Origin: Vitis vinifera
Lineage: Eukaryota; Streptophyta; Magnoliopsida; Vitales; Vitaceae
Direction of reading: 5' to 3'
Assembly: GCF_030704535.1 (NCBI RefSeq)
Contig: NC_081811.1
Span: forward strand, 1,189,501-1,253,500
DNA: 64,000 nucleotides
The notes under the pieces were generated by a model, which was given only the letters and a program-made list of their open reading frames with translations, had not been told where the DNA came from and did no database searches. The position numbers and the translations under genes are program-made. Shown here in pieces: positions 1 through 12,439 of the stretch. The stretch's first letter is position 1, and every line of letters starts with the position of its first letter.

Positions 1-757
1 ATTATTTTATGCATTTAGTGAGTTATTAACTTAGTATATTGGTCCAACTTGAAATCGAAAAAAATTATTATTTAAATGAAGTTATTAATTTATGAAGGTT
101 TTACTGTAATTTTCAATCATACATATAAGGTTTCATATTGTTATAGTTTGTTTGGTTGTCTAGAAATAACTCATCAATAGAGAGAATTACGCTTTAAAGA
201 AAAATAGTTCTTAGTCTTTTTCAAATTTTTGTTTGTCATTAATTTGGAAAATTCCCATCTCATCTATAGAAAATATTGCTAATAAAACAAGCTCATAGTA
301 TTATAGTATAAGATTGTACTTCTACATGGTAGCATTCTATTACAGTCGACAATTACACTTTAGTCCATTAATTTTGAAAAATTACACCAACACCCCATGA
401 CCAGCCTGATTAGAGCAAGACCACCCTTTTGACCAACTATGACCATTGACGTATAGGAGATTGTTAATTGTCGCCATTGAAAATTTAATGAAAAGCCTTA
501 AAATACCCTTAAACCTTATCTTACATAAACTTACCTCATCACATTAATAAAATTTTGTTTCAAAAGAATTGAAATTAAAATTTTGCCAAATATAATGATT
601 AAATGAAGTTAATATTTGGACAAATATCATTGACGTCTTCCTCAATTCCTCTCAAACTATAACAAAAGAAGATGGATGTTTGTAGTCATCTAACTAGCAA
701 ACCTATTTCCAAAGCTACCCCACCAACAACAATTTTCACCAACACACAACTTTATAT
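1..757. other. AT-rich intergenic sequence
   Basis: No open frame of useful length and no recognisable domain on either strand. The sequence is AT-rich with short homopolymer runs. I see no gene here. Confidence 0.6.
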
Positions 758-1036
758 TATGTTTGGTAACCGGAAAGTATCAAGGAAAAAAAAAATGTAA
801 AAAAAAATGATTTTCTCATGTTTGATTTCACTATAAAAAAATTTTAAAAATTAAATTAAATATGATTAAAATTAGTTAGAAATTTATACATTTTAAAATT
901 ATTTAATCTTTATATAACGAAGAAAATTAAATTAAATGAGTTTGAAGAAATATATAAAAATAATTTTATTTTATTTTTTTCATTTCACTTTTCCTTTTTA
1001 TTTTCTTTCTTTCAAATTTTTTAAGAACCAAACATA
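758..1036 (+). mobile_element. MITE-like element, family with TATGTTTGG ends (copy 1)
   Basis: A ~280-bp AT-rich block opens with TATGTTTGGTAACC and closes with AAGAACCAAACATA, so its ends are short inverted repeats. Related blocks with the same ends and the same internal order (a 'tgattttctcat' stretch, then 'atttaatctttatat', then a pyrimidine-rich arm) lie at 11018, 56692, 57074, 57347 and 59181. It has no coding capacity. Family membership comes from comparison within this window. The superfamily is not assigned because no clear target duplication was found. Confidence 0.6.
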
Positions 1037-2467
1037 GCCTAGTGTATAAATTTTGATGGCCCATAGCCTTATAAGCTATAGGAATTAATGAACAAAGGAA
1101 AGCCCCATATGAATGTTGACGACCATTGTGCATCTTCCCCATCAACTCCTCACCAAGTGAATTTCAAATGTCAAAGTTTAGAGGTCGGCAAATTAGGTCC
1201 CACTTGATAACCATCTTTTAAAATAGTTTCCCATTTCTCCAAAAAGAAATTGAAAAAAATATGTTTAACGACCCAAAAACAGGAAGCAATTTTCTATTTC
1301 TAAAATCAGAAAATATAATATTTTAAAATAATATATTTTAATTGTTTTAAGTTATTTTTCTTATTTTTTTAATATTTTAAAAAATATAATTATATAAATA
1401 TAAAGAATAACTAAAAATAAAGTATTATGGATAAAAATTATTTTTAAAATATATTTAAAAACATAGAAAATAAATTAAAAATATTTCAAGTTCTCAAATA
1501 AAATTTTGTTTTACAAAATATGATAAAATTATTTTAAAAAATTATTTTTCAAGACGGTTTCCAAAAATCTCTAACATTGTCTTTCCACACGCCTTCATAT
1601 GTTATTTGCTCCCAAAGGTATATATACCAAGTACTAGAATAATGCAAATTCCAATTAATCAATGGTGCTTTAGCTGAGTTGGATGGCAGTGTACTGCCAA
1701 GTGAAACCTCCAAAAGTATTGATCACAGTACTGAAAGCCAAGAATCATTGTACTGCATTTTTATTATGGGAGAATTGTGTTTTACCTCGGGGTGGATAAT
1801 TGAGTTAAAGTCCTTCTATTACTCATAATTGATTACAAGGATTTCTAGATACACTATTTAAATTAAATAAAAAACACTATTTTATTTTCTTTTATAAAAT
1901 AAAAAGTTCAATTTTTTTTTAAAGAAAAAATTATTTCTTTCTTATTTTAATAACTTTTTGAACATGACTTTTAGTAATAAGTTGTATAAAATGTTACAAA
2001 TTTGTTTAATAAGGATTTTTTTTTTTAATGATTTGAATTAATTGAAAATTTATCAAAAAAAAAAAAGTAAAAGAAAGAAATAGGATGGATGAAGAGTTTT
2101 TGTTTTAAATATACAATTTAAATGTTTTTGTATGACTTAATTTTAGAAGTGAATTATATCTATATATAGTAGATATTGAATTTTTCTTAAATAAAATGGT
2201 TAAAATGTATATATACTCATTTTAGATAAAAACAAGAAGTTAAAAATTACATAGATTGTGTTTGAGTTTGGTTTAAAAATATTTTTCTACTTTTTATTTC
2301 TTTTTATTTTTTTAATATTTTTTATTTTCTATTTGGTCTCTTTTAGAAAATACGTTTAATTAAAAAATGAAAACTATTTTTAAAAATAAAAATTGAAAAC
2401 CTTGTTTAATACTATTTTTTCATATGAAAATAATAAAAAAAAACTCAAAAGAGTTTAACCCTGAGTT

Positions 2468-4788
2468 ATACGTTTTATTTAACTTCCACATGGAAATTTC
2501 AATACTTTCTACAGTAATGAAGTTTGGAGAAAAAAAAAATTGACCCTAAGTCATCCACCATTTTGTCAAGCAAACCATTGGAAATATGATTACCACACCT
2601 ACGTGAACACATAACTTAGAGAGATATGAAATTTGTATCACTGTACAAGGGTATTACACTAACTGTACAATGAAAATGTACTAAGTATATAAGGGTGTAT
2701 AAGGCTACCTTTTGTGAAATATTTCAATCGATTATGAACCACTCCATTTTACTTTCCTTGTTACCCACATATTGTACACTCATGCCATACACTTTATTTA
2801 ACTCTCACATAAAAATTTCAATATTTTCCCTAATAATGATGTTTAGGGAAAAAAAAAATTTGACCTGAAGTCATCCAATATTTTCTCAACCAAACAATTA
2901 GAACATGGTTAACATACCTACATGGATACATAATTTAGGAGGGATATGAAATTTGTAACACTGTACAAGAGTGTTACATTAACTATACAAAGGTATTATA
3001 CTAATTATACAAAGGAAATATACTAAGTATACAAGGGTGTACAAGGTTGCCATTTGTGAAAAATTTCAATCGATTCTGAATTATTTCTTTATTTTCCTTG
3101 TCACCCAAGAATTGTATACCCATGTCATACACTTTATTTAATTCTCATATGGAAATTCTAATTGTTAGAAAAATTAGGCTAATCCAACCTATGGTAATCA
3201 CTCTAAAGGAGGGGGTGAATAGGGTGATGGTTTCTTTTTGCAAATTTAAACTATGTAAATGTAAGATACAATTATATGCAAGTATATAATAAATAATATA
3301 AAGACAATTGCATATAAATTAAAAGAGTAGGGAAGAGAGAATGCAAACACAAGATTTTACAGTGATTCGGCGCAACCCGGCCTATCCACACTCCTCTAGC
3401 TTCAATCCCAAGCTTGAGGTTCCACTAATTCAAGGTTTCCAAACTAAGCATTCAAGCAATACAATTGGATTATGATTCCAATTCACCTTCTTGGACTTTT
3501 GACTCCAAGCACCTTTTACACTTCTCAAGAGATATCTCACTCTTGAACAACCCCTCAAGTGATACCACACACTTGAGAAACTTCCTCTCAAAGATTTACA
3601 AATAAAAGATCTCACAAATCCTAGTACAAAAACTTTAAGCTCAAATGATACAAGAAAATTAGGATTGAATGGTATACTAAAGATATGCAAGTTTTAGAAC
3701 AATGGTACACTCAAAAACACTCTTCCAAGGCTCAAATATATTCAAGAAAGGATTTGGAAGGTTAAGCTCATGAAACAATAAAGATTGAAGTCTTTTTATA
3801 GAAAAAAAAAGTCAAACTAGCCATTGAAGGTTCGACCGGTCGAGCTGGGGGTCGATCGGTTGACTAGCCGTTAGCATTTAATGCTTGGCAGGTGACCGTT
3901 GGTCCTCGACTAAATCTCAACCGGACCTCAATTGAACCTCGATCGGACCTCAACCGATTGAGGTTCAACCTTGACCGGTTGAACAACTGTTCTGGAAGAA
4001 AGAGAAAAAATTTTGCACCCTCGACCGGTTGAGTTGGGGGTCGACCGATAACTATTCATCCGGTTCAACCGGTTGAGCGGTTTTTGACTCAACAACCAAC
4101 TTTTTTAACTTAAAACCTTTTAAACAAGTTTGAAACTATATTTGACACAAGGTTTTAGTTGAAAACATGAAATCATCTAATTTTAAAAATATTTAAAACA
4201 AAATAACTCTTTGATGATTTCGTTGCATAAGTAAAGAATGTAATGCATGGAAATCCTAGTGCACCAACAATCTTACAAAGAGATCTTATGAAGCTTGGGT
4301 CTTGAAAAACGCTTCTCTTTGAGGTGGTCTTCTTCGTCATGATTTCTCTTTGACTTGATTTGTCTGTATGATTGCTACTTTGGAAATCATCTTGCCTAAT
4401 CACACTTGAAATATAATCATTAGTTTTGAACTTTGTTTTGTTATCATCAAAATCGAGATTAACCAAACATTGGTTTCATACTAATGTTTTCCCCAATAAT
4501 GATGTTTGGGGAAAAAAAATTGACCATAAGTCATCCACCATTTTCTTAACCAAATAATTAAAAACATGTTTAACACACCTACATGGACACATAATTTTAG
4601 GAGGGAAATGAAATTTGCACCACTATACAATATTACACTAATTGTACAAAGGAAATGTGTCAAGTGTATAAGGGTGTATAAGACTCCTAATAGATTTTGT
4701 ATGATTTTTAATCAACTTGAACTTGACATTAGAATGATTATCGATAAATTTTTTTTTTTACCAAACTATGCCATTAAGACCAATGAGA

Positions 4789-4790
<2 letters not shown>
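2468..4790 (+). repeat. Tandem ~320-340-bp units inside element 1, third unit split by an insertion
   Basis: Unit 1 begins near 2468, unit 2 near 2787 and unit 3 near 3127. Each runs: a 'tttatttaa..tctcacat' stretch, a 'gatgtttgggg' plus A-run, 'gtcatccaccatttt', then a 'ggagggatatgaaatttg' block followed by TACAA-rich sequence. Unit 3 stops at 3162 and resumes at 4486 after the inserted element. A related block in reverse orientation lies at about 9090-9410 inside element 2. No function is inferred. Confidence 0.7.
3163..4480 (+). mobile_element. 1.3-kb LTR-like insertion with CTAAT target duplication
   Basis: The block begins TGTTAGAAAAATTAGGC and interrupts tandem unit 3 of element 1. CTAAT is present both just before it (3158-3162) and just after it (4481-4485), and removing the block plus one CTAAT restores the unit as seen in the other copies. 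The TG start and 5-bp duplication suggest an LTR-type element, perhaps a solo LTR. The right end (TTTCATA) is not a canonical CA. Inside are a 'gtgattcggcgcaacccgg' stretch and repeated GACCGGTTGA/TCGACCGG motifs at about 3830-4085. No long coding frame is present. Confidence 0.6.

Positions 4791-4793
<3 letters not shown>

Positions 4794-4830
<37 letters not shown>
4794..4830. repeat. (AT)n microsatellite
   Basis: An uninterrupted AT dinucleotide run close to the right side of element 1. A similar run occurs inside element 2 at 8405-8438. Confidence 0.95.
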
Positions 4831-4833
<3 letters not shown>

Positions 4834-5656
4834 CTAAGGTATTTAAAAAATATTTATTATATATTTTATAAGTTTGAAAAAAAAATTAATGATGTCTAAT
4901 TTGCAAGTTAGAACAAATAAATAATACTAATATTTTATGAGAGGTTTAAAAATTGTTTAATATATATGAGAAATAATGCAAGTTTGAAATAAATAATAAT
5001 ATTTATTATATATTATGTAAGTTTGAAAAAAAAGAATAAATGTTCAATTTAAAAATTATTTACTTTAAAAATGCATTTGACAATAATAATTTTTAACTAT
5101 TTATCTTTCATGTTCAATTTGCTAGAGAAAAATGATTGATAAATCATTCAACTTGGTCTCACTGATAAATAAGTGAGAGAATGGTGAAAAAGTCAAAGAG
5201 AAAATGAGAAAGGTAGGAGTGGCTAGTAACTTTTTCATTTGATAGTTCCTTCCTCTTAATTTATATTCTTTCATTGGGTTTTGAATTTAATTATGGGTGA
5301 TAGGAGGATCTTAACTCAATTATCCAACCCAACGGGGTGGAAACACAACTCTCCCTTTTAATATCAATTAAGCAGTCATGTATGAGAAAAAACAAACATA
5401 ATAATTGGAAACAATTAATGATCATCTATTGAGACCCCATCAAAAATGACCCTGGTCTCACATGTGATGTTCTTATAATATGGAACACCTCATCCCCCAT
5501 TCTTAGTCTAACACAAATGATGGGTCTTGAGAATATTAGAGGTCATTAGCAATACAACATAGTTTCGTTTATTTGAATCTTTGTTCCCAAAGAGGAACAA
5601 AAAAAAAAAAAAATCTGCTGTCACACTTTTTATAGCATAGCAAAGAATCCATGATT

Positions 5657-6335
5657 TCATGCTTCTATGAACTCAACAGGATCAAGCTTCACAGGAGCCA
5701 GATCAGGTTCATCAACAATGGCTTTGAAATCTCCACTCTGACCTTCCAAATAAGCCTTCAAGAATGCAACAAAAAGGCCACCCACACATCTCCTCATGGG
5801 GTCCCTTGGACCCTTCCCACTCTTGCAGATATAACCCGAAATCGCCCCAATGCAGCCTGAAAGATGATCATCTAACATGTCCAAGTGACCATATTCAGCA
5901 GTCACAAAGTGGGAACAAGGAGGTTTACACTACTGAAAAACTCTACATGGTTCACTCCATCTGGGGCACATGGACATGTTAGGCAGATCCTTGGCTCATC
6001 GCCCAACCCGGTGCCGATTACACAAACTGGGATTGCTAGATTGAAGGAATGAGGAACATAGGTTAGGATTTTGGGAACTGTTTGGCAACATTTACTCAAT
6101 CCACCAACAGGGTCTAGTCCTAGTAGGGCTGAGAAGTTGAGGGATGTATCAGCATACCCTAGTGCCAGAGCAAATGCTGTCTTTCCCCCTCTGCTGTGGC
6201 CTGAAAGAGCAAGCTTGAGTAGGTCTGGTTTCACGTTTTCTGGGAGCACAGATTGAAGGCCTGAGGATAGCCAATTTGTGACTGTTGCTGCTGATTTGAT
6301 CTCTTGAATTCCAGAAGGAGGTAATAATCCGTATA
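5657..6335 (-). pseudogene. CLH: Chlorophyllase pseudogene, 5'-truncated and frameshifted
   Basis: The minus-strand translation resembles the C-terminal two thirds of chlorophyllase, the alpha/beta-hydrolase that removes the phytol chain of chlorophyll. Visible are the nucleophile elbow GHSRGGKTAF with its serine, LLGLDPVGG with the likely acidic residue, and YGHLDML with the catalytic histidine. The frame is continuous from LYGLLPPSG to HVEFFS, then a one-base shift near 5925-5930 is needed to reach CKPPCSHFVTAEYGHLDML, which runs on to EFIEA and a stop. The unshifted frame ends prematurely at 5902. Upstream, TATATAG at the left edge looks like a 3' splice site, but no first exon (the family's N-terminal ~100 residues) was found within about 3 kb on that strand. 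It is therefore a broken fragment. A sequencing or assembly slip could mimic the frameshift but not the missing exon. Confidence 0.85.
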
Positions 6336-6339
6336 ACTA

Positions 6340-7431
6340 TATAGAAAACCAATTCACAGTACTGCATGTCAGAGACTGGAAACTAATAGAAAAGGGAGAA
6401 TTACTCAATACGTCGGCTGGGCATACCACTTACTAGAAAAGTATTGGGAGAATTACCGAATAGGGTAGGCTGAAAAAAATAATTACTATAAAGGCTCACT
6501 TCTTTAAAGGATAATTTTACCCTTAAATATGTTTTTTATATTATTTATAAAATAAATTGAGATTGTTAATGATGTGAGGCCTATACATGATGATAAGTAC
6601 ATGTTGATAGATAATCAACAATACATTTCAATTGACTAACACACACTTATTAAATGGAATAACTTACAATTATTCATTGGGCAATATAACAAGTGAAAAA
6701 ATTAAATAAAAATAAATTAAATTATGTTGTAATATATTGTAATGATAGTGTATTTATATTGTAAGTATAGTGCATTTATGTTGTACTTATATTTCATTAC
6801 AAAAATAATAATTTTAAAAATGTTTATACATACCCTATTGGTATTAACATATCGTATCAATATATTAACAACATTTATTTAGTGTTTTGAAATTATTTAA
6901 TAATTTTTGTATATATATAAAAAAAACCACGCGTCTCGAAAATTCAAATTAGTATTTCATTTGGTTTCAGAAATTATTTATGACATAGGTATGTTGTAAA
7001 ATATGGTATGATTATACAAAATTATCATTTTTATAAAGAATTTTAAAAATTTCCTAATTAGGTTTTATTGTAATGTAAGTGTATTTATATTGTAATTATA
7101 ACATATTTTTGTTGTACCTATATTTTATAATAAAAGTAATAATATTGAGGATCACCTTTTATATCTTATTAATATTTAACATATAAAATATATTAACATC
7201 ATTCACTTGATGCAGTGAGAAAAAAAAATTATATGAAAATTAAAATAAAAAAAATACTATGCAAAGGAAAAAAAAATTATATAATTTTTTTTAATTTTTT
7301 TTTCATTATAAAAATAAAATATGATTAAACATTCTCTATCATTTCCTTATTCTTTTTAGAGAATCTGAATAAAAAATTAAACACTTTATTTTTCTTAAAT
7401 TTAATACAAAAACATAATTTATCATTTTAAA

Positions 7432-7481
<50 letters not shown>

Positions 7482-7856
7482 AAATCATCAGTTTTATCAT
7501 ATAATTATAAAACTTATTTTTTTGGTAATAAAATTAAAAATTAGAATAAAAATAAAAAAATGTAAAAAAAACAATAAATGATATTTTGAAAATATTTTTT
7601 AAAAGTATTTTTGTTTTAAATAGTAAATTTAAATAACATATTATATATAATTGTAAGGGTTAAACCCAAAATTTTAATTTAAAATTTGAATATCAATAAT
7701 TACAATAAATATGGAACTCATATATCATAAATGTATTGACAAATCAAATGAAGTATTTTAAATGCTTTGAATTTTAAAAATTTTAGTTAAATGACAGTTT
7801 TAATATATTAAACCTATTAAAGTCCTTCCTAATAATTATTAGAAGGGAATACTTTT
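6340..7856. other. AT-rich intergenic sequence with (AT)n tract
   Basis: No gene recognised. There is an (AT)n run at about 7438-7477. Two GGGAGAATTA starts at about 6396 and 6434 resemble the outer TIR bases of elements 1 and 2, but no partner end was found. Confidence 0.55.
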
Positions 7857-8400
7857 GGGAGAATTATGTTTTGGGTCCAGTTATGCTCAAAAATTAATAT
7901 TTAGACCTTCAATCACCCATATTTAAGCCCAAGACCCAAACAAAGTATGAAAATTAAAATGAAGGATATTGTCTTTGATTAATTCCTAGAATACCCTTAT
8001 CCCTTATATGCCTATAAATGAGTGTGAATTTTAATTTTTTTGTGTTTTTTTCCTTTTCTATTCCTTATTAAATATTACTCATTTTTAACTTTTTTTTTCC
8101 TTTTTATTCCAATATAAATTTCTATTTTATGTCAAATAAAAAGCAATAATATTTTTTTATTTTTCATTTTTAAAGATATTGAATCTTTTTGCTCTTATTA
8201 AAAGCAATGATAAAAATTTTGAGATTTTTCATCCAAATATTTTTTATCTTTTTGTATTTATCTTTTAGTTTAATTTTAATTTTTTATTTTAAATTTATAT
8301 TACCCTTTCATCTATATTTTTCTCTTATTTTTAATAATTTTTTATATTTTCTACATTAACCATATTTTAAAAAATTTTAAAATTAACTATCACTTCACTT

Positions 8401-8441
<41 letters not shown>

Positions 8442-10366
8442 AGATTTTTAATTTTTAATGTTTTTATTTTAAAATTTTTAAAAAGATAAATTTGTTGAAA
8501 AAAAAATAACTAAGATATGAAGTTCTAATATTATATTAATAATTTTTCTTATCTGGATAGACTAATGCAAAGTATTTTGACCCACAACAAGAAAATTGTC
8601 AATACAATTTTTTAGTTAAACTTTAAAAATTAAGTTTCAAATAAAATATATTATATAAAATTTTATCTAAAAATTATTGAAAGTGGTATTTAATTTTTTT
8701 ATTTATTGACTTTCAAACTTATCTAATTTTTTACTTGAAAGGTAATAGAATATGTTTACAAAAAAAAATAGTTTTTCATTTTTTAAATAAATGAGTATAA
8801 ATATATAAAAAGAATTAAAGATAATCTTAGTAAAAATTTTGATAAATATGATTATAATTTTAAATATAGATTCATTTGGATAAAATTTCACAAAAAAAAA
8901 AAAAAAATAGTGAAAAGAAAGAACATTGCTAAAACTACAAAAACAAAATATGCAATTAAAAAATTTTGATGATGAAATTTAAAAATAAAATTCGAAATAA
9001 TTCTTGAGTGAGAGAATTTGAGTGGGGGAAAAATCTTTAAGTGGAAAAAAATAGGAAAGTTTTTCAAAATCACTTGAAATCCTTAACAAAAAGTAGTCTT
9101 GTACACCCTTGTACAATTAGTGAATTTGTCTTATACAGTTAGTGTAATACCCTTATACAATAACTCAAATAACTCAAAATTTTATTTCTTATGTGTTAAT
9201 TTTTGTAGGGAATGTCTTAATGACATAGTTTGGTAAAAAAAAGAAAAAAAAATTATCAATAATCGTCTTAATATCAAATTCAAGTTGTTTAAAAATCGTA
9301 CAAAACCTATTAGGAGCCTTGTACACTCTTGTACACTTAGCACATTTCCCTTGTACAATTAGTGTAATACCCTTGTACAATGACACAAATTTCATATTTG
9401 TCATAACTTAAACGTATTTTCAAAAAGAGATAATATAGAAAATAAAAATAAATAAAAATAAAAACTAGAAAAATATTTTAAAACCAAACTCAAATATAAT
9501 CTATATAATTTTTAGTTACTTGTTTTCATCTAAAACAAGTAAATATACCTTTCAACCCTTTTATATATATAAAAAAAAATCAATCTCTACTATGTATTGA
9601 TATAATCCACTTCTAGAATTAGGTTATATGAAAACATTTTAATTGAGTACTTAAAATAAAAACTCTCCATCCATTCTCATTTTAATCGAGTACTTAAAAT
9701 AAAAACTCTTAATCCATCCCCTTTTTTTATTTTTCTTTTTCTTATTTTAATAAATTTTCAATTAATTCAAATAATTAAAAAAAAATCCTTAATAAACAAA
9801 TTTGTAGCATTTCATATAACTTATTACTAAAAGTCATGTTCAAAATTTTATTAAAATAAGGAAGGAAGAAGATTAAAAAAATAAATTTTGAACTTTTTAT
9901 TTTATAATAGTAAAAAAAAACTTTAAAATACTTTTTAGTATAAAAAAAATTAAAATAGTGAATATATTTATTTTAAATGGTATTTTAATCATTAAATTAT
10001 TTACTTCTAAAATGTAAACGATAAAAATAAATGTAAAAGATAATTTTTATTTATTTAAATTAATATTTTTTTAGAAAGTATTTTCCAAAATAGTCTTTGA
10101 ATCATTAATGTAATTTTTTTTATTTATAATTTAAAAATAAAAAATAATGTAATTTTTCAATTATTTATAAAAGAGTTTTAAAAAAATGAAAAATCCAAAA
10201 ATGGTTAAATAAGAAAGAAGAGTGGTAAGTAATAGAATAAAGACAAAAATGAGTCAAGTGAGTATTTTTGTCAATTACTATCTCATATCCTTGAGCTTAA
10301 ATATGGGTGGTTGGAAGACCAAATGTTAATTTTTAAGCCCAGCTGGGCCAAAAACACAATTCTCCC
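7857..10366. mobile_element. Non-autonomous DNA transposon with long TIRs, MULE-like (element 2)
   Basis: The left end starts GGGAGAATTATGTTTTGGG. The minus strand of the right end starts GGGAGAATTGTGTTTTTGG. Similarity continues for about 75 bp, including CACCCATATTTAAGC in both arms. The right half matches the left half of element 1 in reverse orientation, as seen in the 9440-9990 and 9090-9410 blocks, so the two belong to one family. The 9-bp flanks (AATACTTTT and TATCTATTA) do not match clearly, so insertion is supported by the TIRs only. No transposase is present. Confidence 0.6.
9090..9410 (-). repeat. Inverted copy of the element 1 tandem unit
   Basis: Read on the minus strand this block repeats the order seen at 4590-4800: a 'gaaatttg' block, TACACTAATTGTACAA, a 'gtgtataag/gtgtacaag' stretch, 'ctaataggttttgta', a 'caacttgaatttgat' stretch and 'accaaactatg'. 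Both copies happen to carry a similar ~70-residue open frame. I attribute that to DNA conservation, not coding. Confidence 0.65.
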
Positions 10367-11017
10367 TATCTATTACATCAGCGATTTATCACTTGGAGCT
10401 CATGTATCGGTGATTTTTTGACGATTTTTACAGAAATTTCTTTCCGATCTTTCTCTACAAAATATCGTGTCGACCCCTCCCGATACACGATATATCATCG
10501 ATATATCCCGACATTTTCCTCCTTGGGTATGGTAGGATTGGGTACGAATGATCTTATCCAACGATTCCAACCCTCCTCCCTTTATTTAAAATAATTTTTA
10601 TTCATGTTTAATCAAAAAAATTAAATAGGCAGGATATGGAAAATTCTATTTTCTGAAAAAATTTAAATTTTCTCAAAAAAATTTATTTAAAAAATTTTTT
10701 AATTACATTAAAATAAGTAAACTTTATAAATAATTAAAATATTATAAATTTTTATAACTTATTTTATTAAAAAAAAACATTTTTTATTATTATTACTATT
10801 AATATTATTATTATATTAAAAATAAGAAAATACAAATTAAATTAAATTATTTTTTAAAATCAATTATTTGTCATCCGTGTTTAAGCTCAATATGGAGTTG
10901 ATGAGTGTACTTAATTGTATACCATATGTATTTATTACCAATAAAAGCTTCTTAAGTATGATTGAATGAAAAAGAATTTCTACCATAACAAACATTTTCC
11001 TAACTTTATATTAAGGT
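10367..11017. other. AT-rich intergenic sequence
   Basis: No gene recognised. A short, less AT-rich patch at about 10440-10550 carries CGATATATC-type palindromic motifs but no frame. Confidence 0.5.
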
Positions 11018-11322
11018 TATGTTGAATTCCCAAAATGTATCAAAGAAAGAAAAAATATTAAGCAAAATTATTTTCTCATTTGGTTGTAGTATGAAAAATA
11101 TAAATAAAAAAGATCGAATACAATTAATACTAGTTACAAACTTATACATTTTCAAATTAGTTAATCTTTACATTGATGGGTTAAAATAAATTAAATAAAT
11201 TTACAATAGTAAATAAAAATAATTTGTTGACTTTGAATCCAATTTTTATTTTTCTTCTCTTTTTCTTTTCTTCTATTTTTTCCCTTATATTTTCTTTCAA
11301 ATTATTTTAGAACCAAAACATA
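11018..11322 (+). mobile_element. MITE-like element, TATGTTTGG family (copy 2)
   Basis: A diverged relative of the block at 758-1036. It starts TATGTTGAATTCCC and ends TAGAACCAAAACATA, with the same internal order. The ends are more degenerate than in the other copies. Confidence 0.5.
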
Positions 11323-12079
11323 GTCTAAGAATTCTTTCTTAGAGAAAATGTATTATAATAAAATTATTTAAATAAGTTATAAAAATATTGCTTCTTGTTG
11401 AATGTTTATCATGACTTAAACCAAAAGTAGCTACTTATTTGAGAAGGAACTTTTGCTATCTCGATATCACTAGCTCTTTCAAATCTATAAAATTTGAATT
11501 TTACGAGTAAATTTTAATAGTGGATTATAGCTAACAAGGAGTAAACCAATGTTATAAAAATCTCAAAGAGTACCTCACAATTTTAATCTTCTTCGTTTTT
11601 CTTTTTCTTAATTTTTTAACAAATACATAAGAAACATGCAAGGGAAATCGTCATTCTAATATGGACTTACTTACAAATATGAAATTCATGCTCTAACTAT
11701 ATTAAAAGAAAAATGTAAAGGAAATTAGAGATACAAAAATACAATAATATAATGTGGAAATCTTTGAAGAGATCAAAAAAAATGCACAAAATTTAATATA
11801 AAAAAAAATACTTAATACAAATTTTACTTCATCGAATACTTTTAATCCCTCTCATGGACTACTTGAAACTTTACTTCTCATGGTTTTCATATAGAACTCT
11901 TTGGAATCCTTCTAAACATGATTTTGGCTCATTCCTAATAAAGACTCTTAGTTTGACATTAGTCATTTTGGTACAAGCAAGTAAATGCTCAATGTATCAA
12001 CATCGGGAGAGGAGCTCATGTTCATACGGAACAACCTCCACACCAAGAAAGTAGTCAAAAGGTCCAAAGTCCTTAAGAG

Positions 12080-12439
12080 AAAACCGTTGGGTTTCTGTGA
12101 AAAGGTTGTGTTATTTATGCAGTACTTTTAACCATGGACTCCTTCTCCACAATAACTATACCATATCGCTTCATGCCTTCTCTGATGCAAATTGGGCTAG
12201 TAATAAGGATGTCTTCACTTCAACAAAGTGAGTGTTTATATTGTTTATCTGGGTCCCAATTTTATCTTGTGGAGTAATAAGAAACAACGTATTATTGTTT
12301 GTTCCTCTGTAAAAGCTAAATATAGGTTGATTGCTACTACAATTATCGAAATCAATTAGGTGTGCTCTATTCTCACTAAGCTTATCATTCAGCTTCCCCA
12401 AGCACCTGGGATTTATTGTGACAATGTTAGTGATATTCA
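12080..12439 (+). pseudogene. Old copia-type retrotransposon remnant, RT/RNase H part (left piece)
   Basis: The plus-strand translation, with several shifts and stops, reads as the end of reverse transcriptase and the RNase H domain of a Ty1-copia polyprotein: HAFSDANWASNKD, LWSNKKQRIIVCSS, then LPQAPGIYCDNVSDIH. In-frame stops (after TSTK and after IIEIN) show it is dead. The frame breaks at 12439, where a younger LTR element begins, and resumes at 18884. Confidence 0.8.
12435..12439. other. Target-site duplication ATTCA (left)
   Basis: ATTCA directly precedes the left LTR and recurs directly after the right LTR at 18879-18883. It fits the 5-bp staggered cut of copia-type integration. Confidence 0.85.

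Larger units (their letters stand above)
1768..5355. mobile_element. Non-autonomous DNA transposon with long TIRs, MULE-like (element 1)
   Basis: The left end starts GGGAGAATTGTGTTTT. The right end, read on the minus strand, starts GGGAGAGTTGTGTTTC. The two ends stay alignable for about 65 bp, sharing GGATAATTGAGTTAA. The flanks are TTTTATTAT (1759-1767) and TTTTAATAT (5356-5364), which agree at 8 of 9 positions. A 9-bp duplication with long TIRs is typical of Mutator-like elements. No transposase frame is visible. The interior carries three ~320-340-bp tandem units and an (AT)n tract, and is interrupted by a later insertion at 3163-4480. Element 2 (7857-10366) is a relative in the opposite orientation. 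Confidence 0.65.

Noticed and set aside
4566..4793. 75-residue plus-strand frame with a similar frame at 9189-9404 minus
   Set aside because: Both lie in copies of the same repeat in opposite orientation. The protein similarity follows from DNA similarity, and the frames carry no domain.
5651..6256. Plus-strand frames at 5651-5860, 5764-5982 and 6071-6256
   Set aside because: They are the antisense shadow of the minus-strand chlorophyllase pseudogene, whose motifs are clear.
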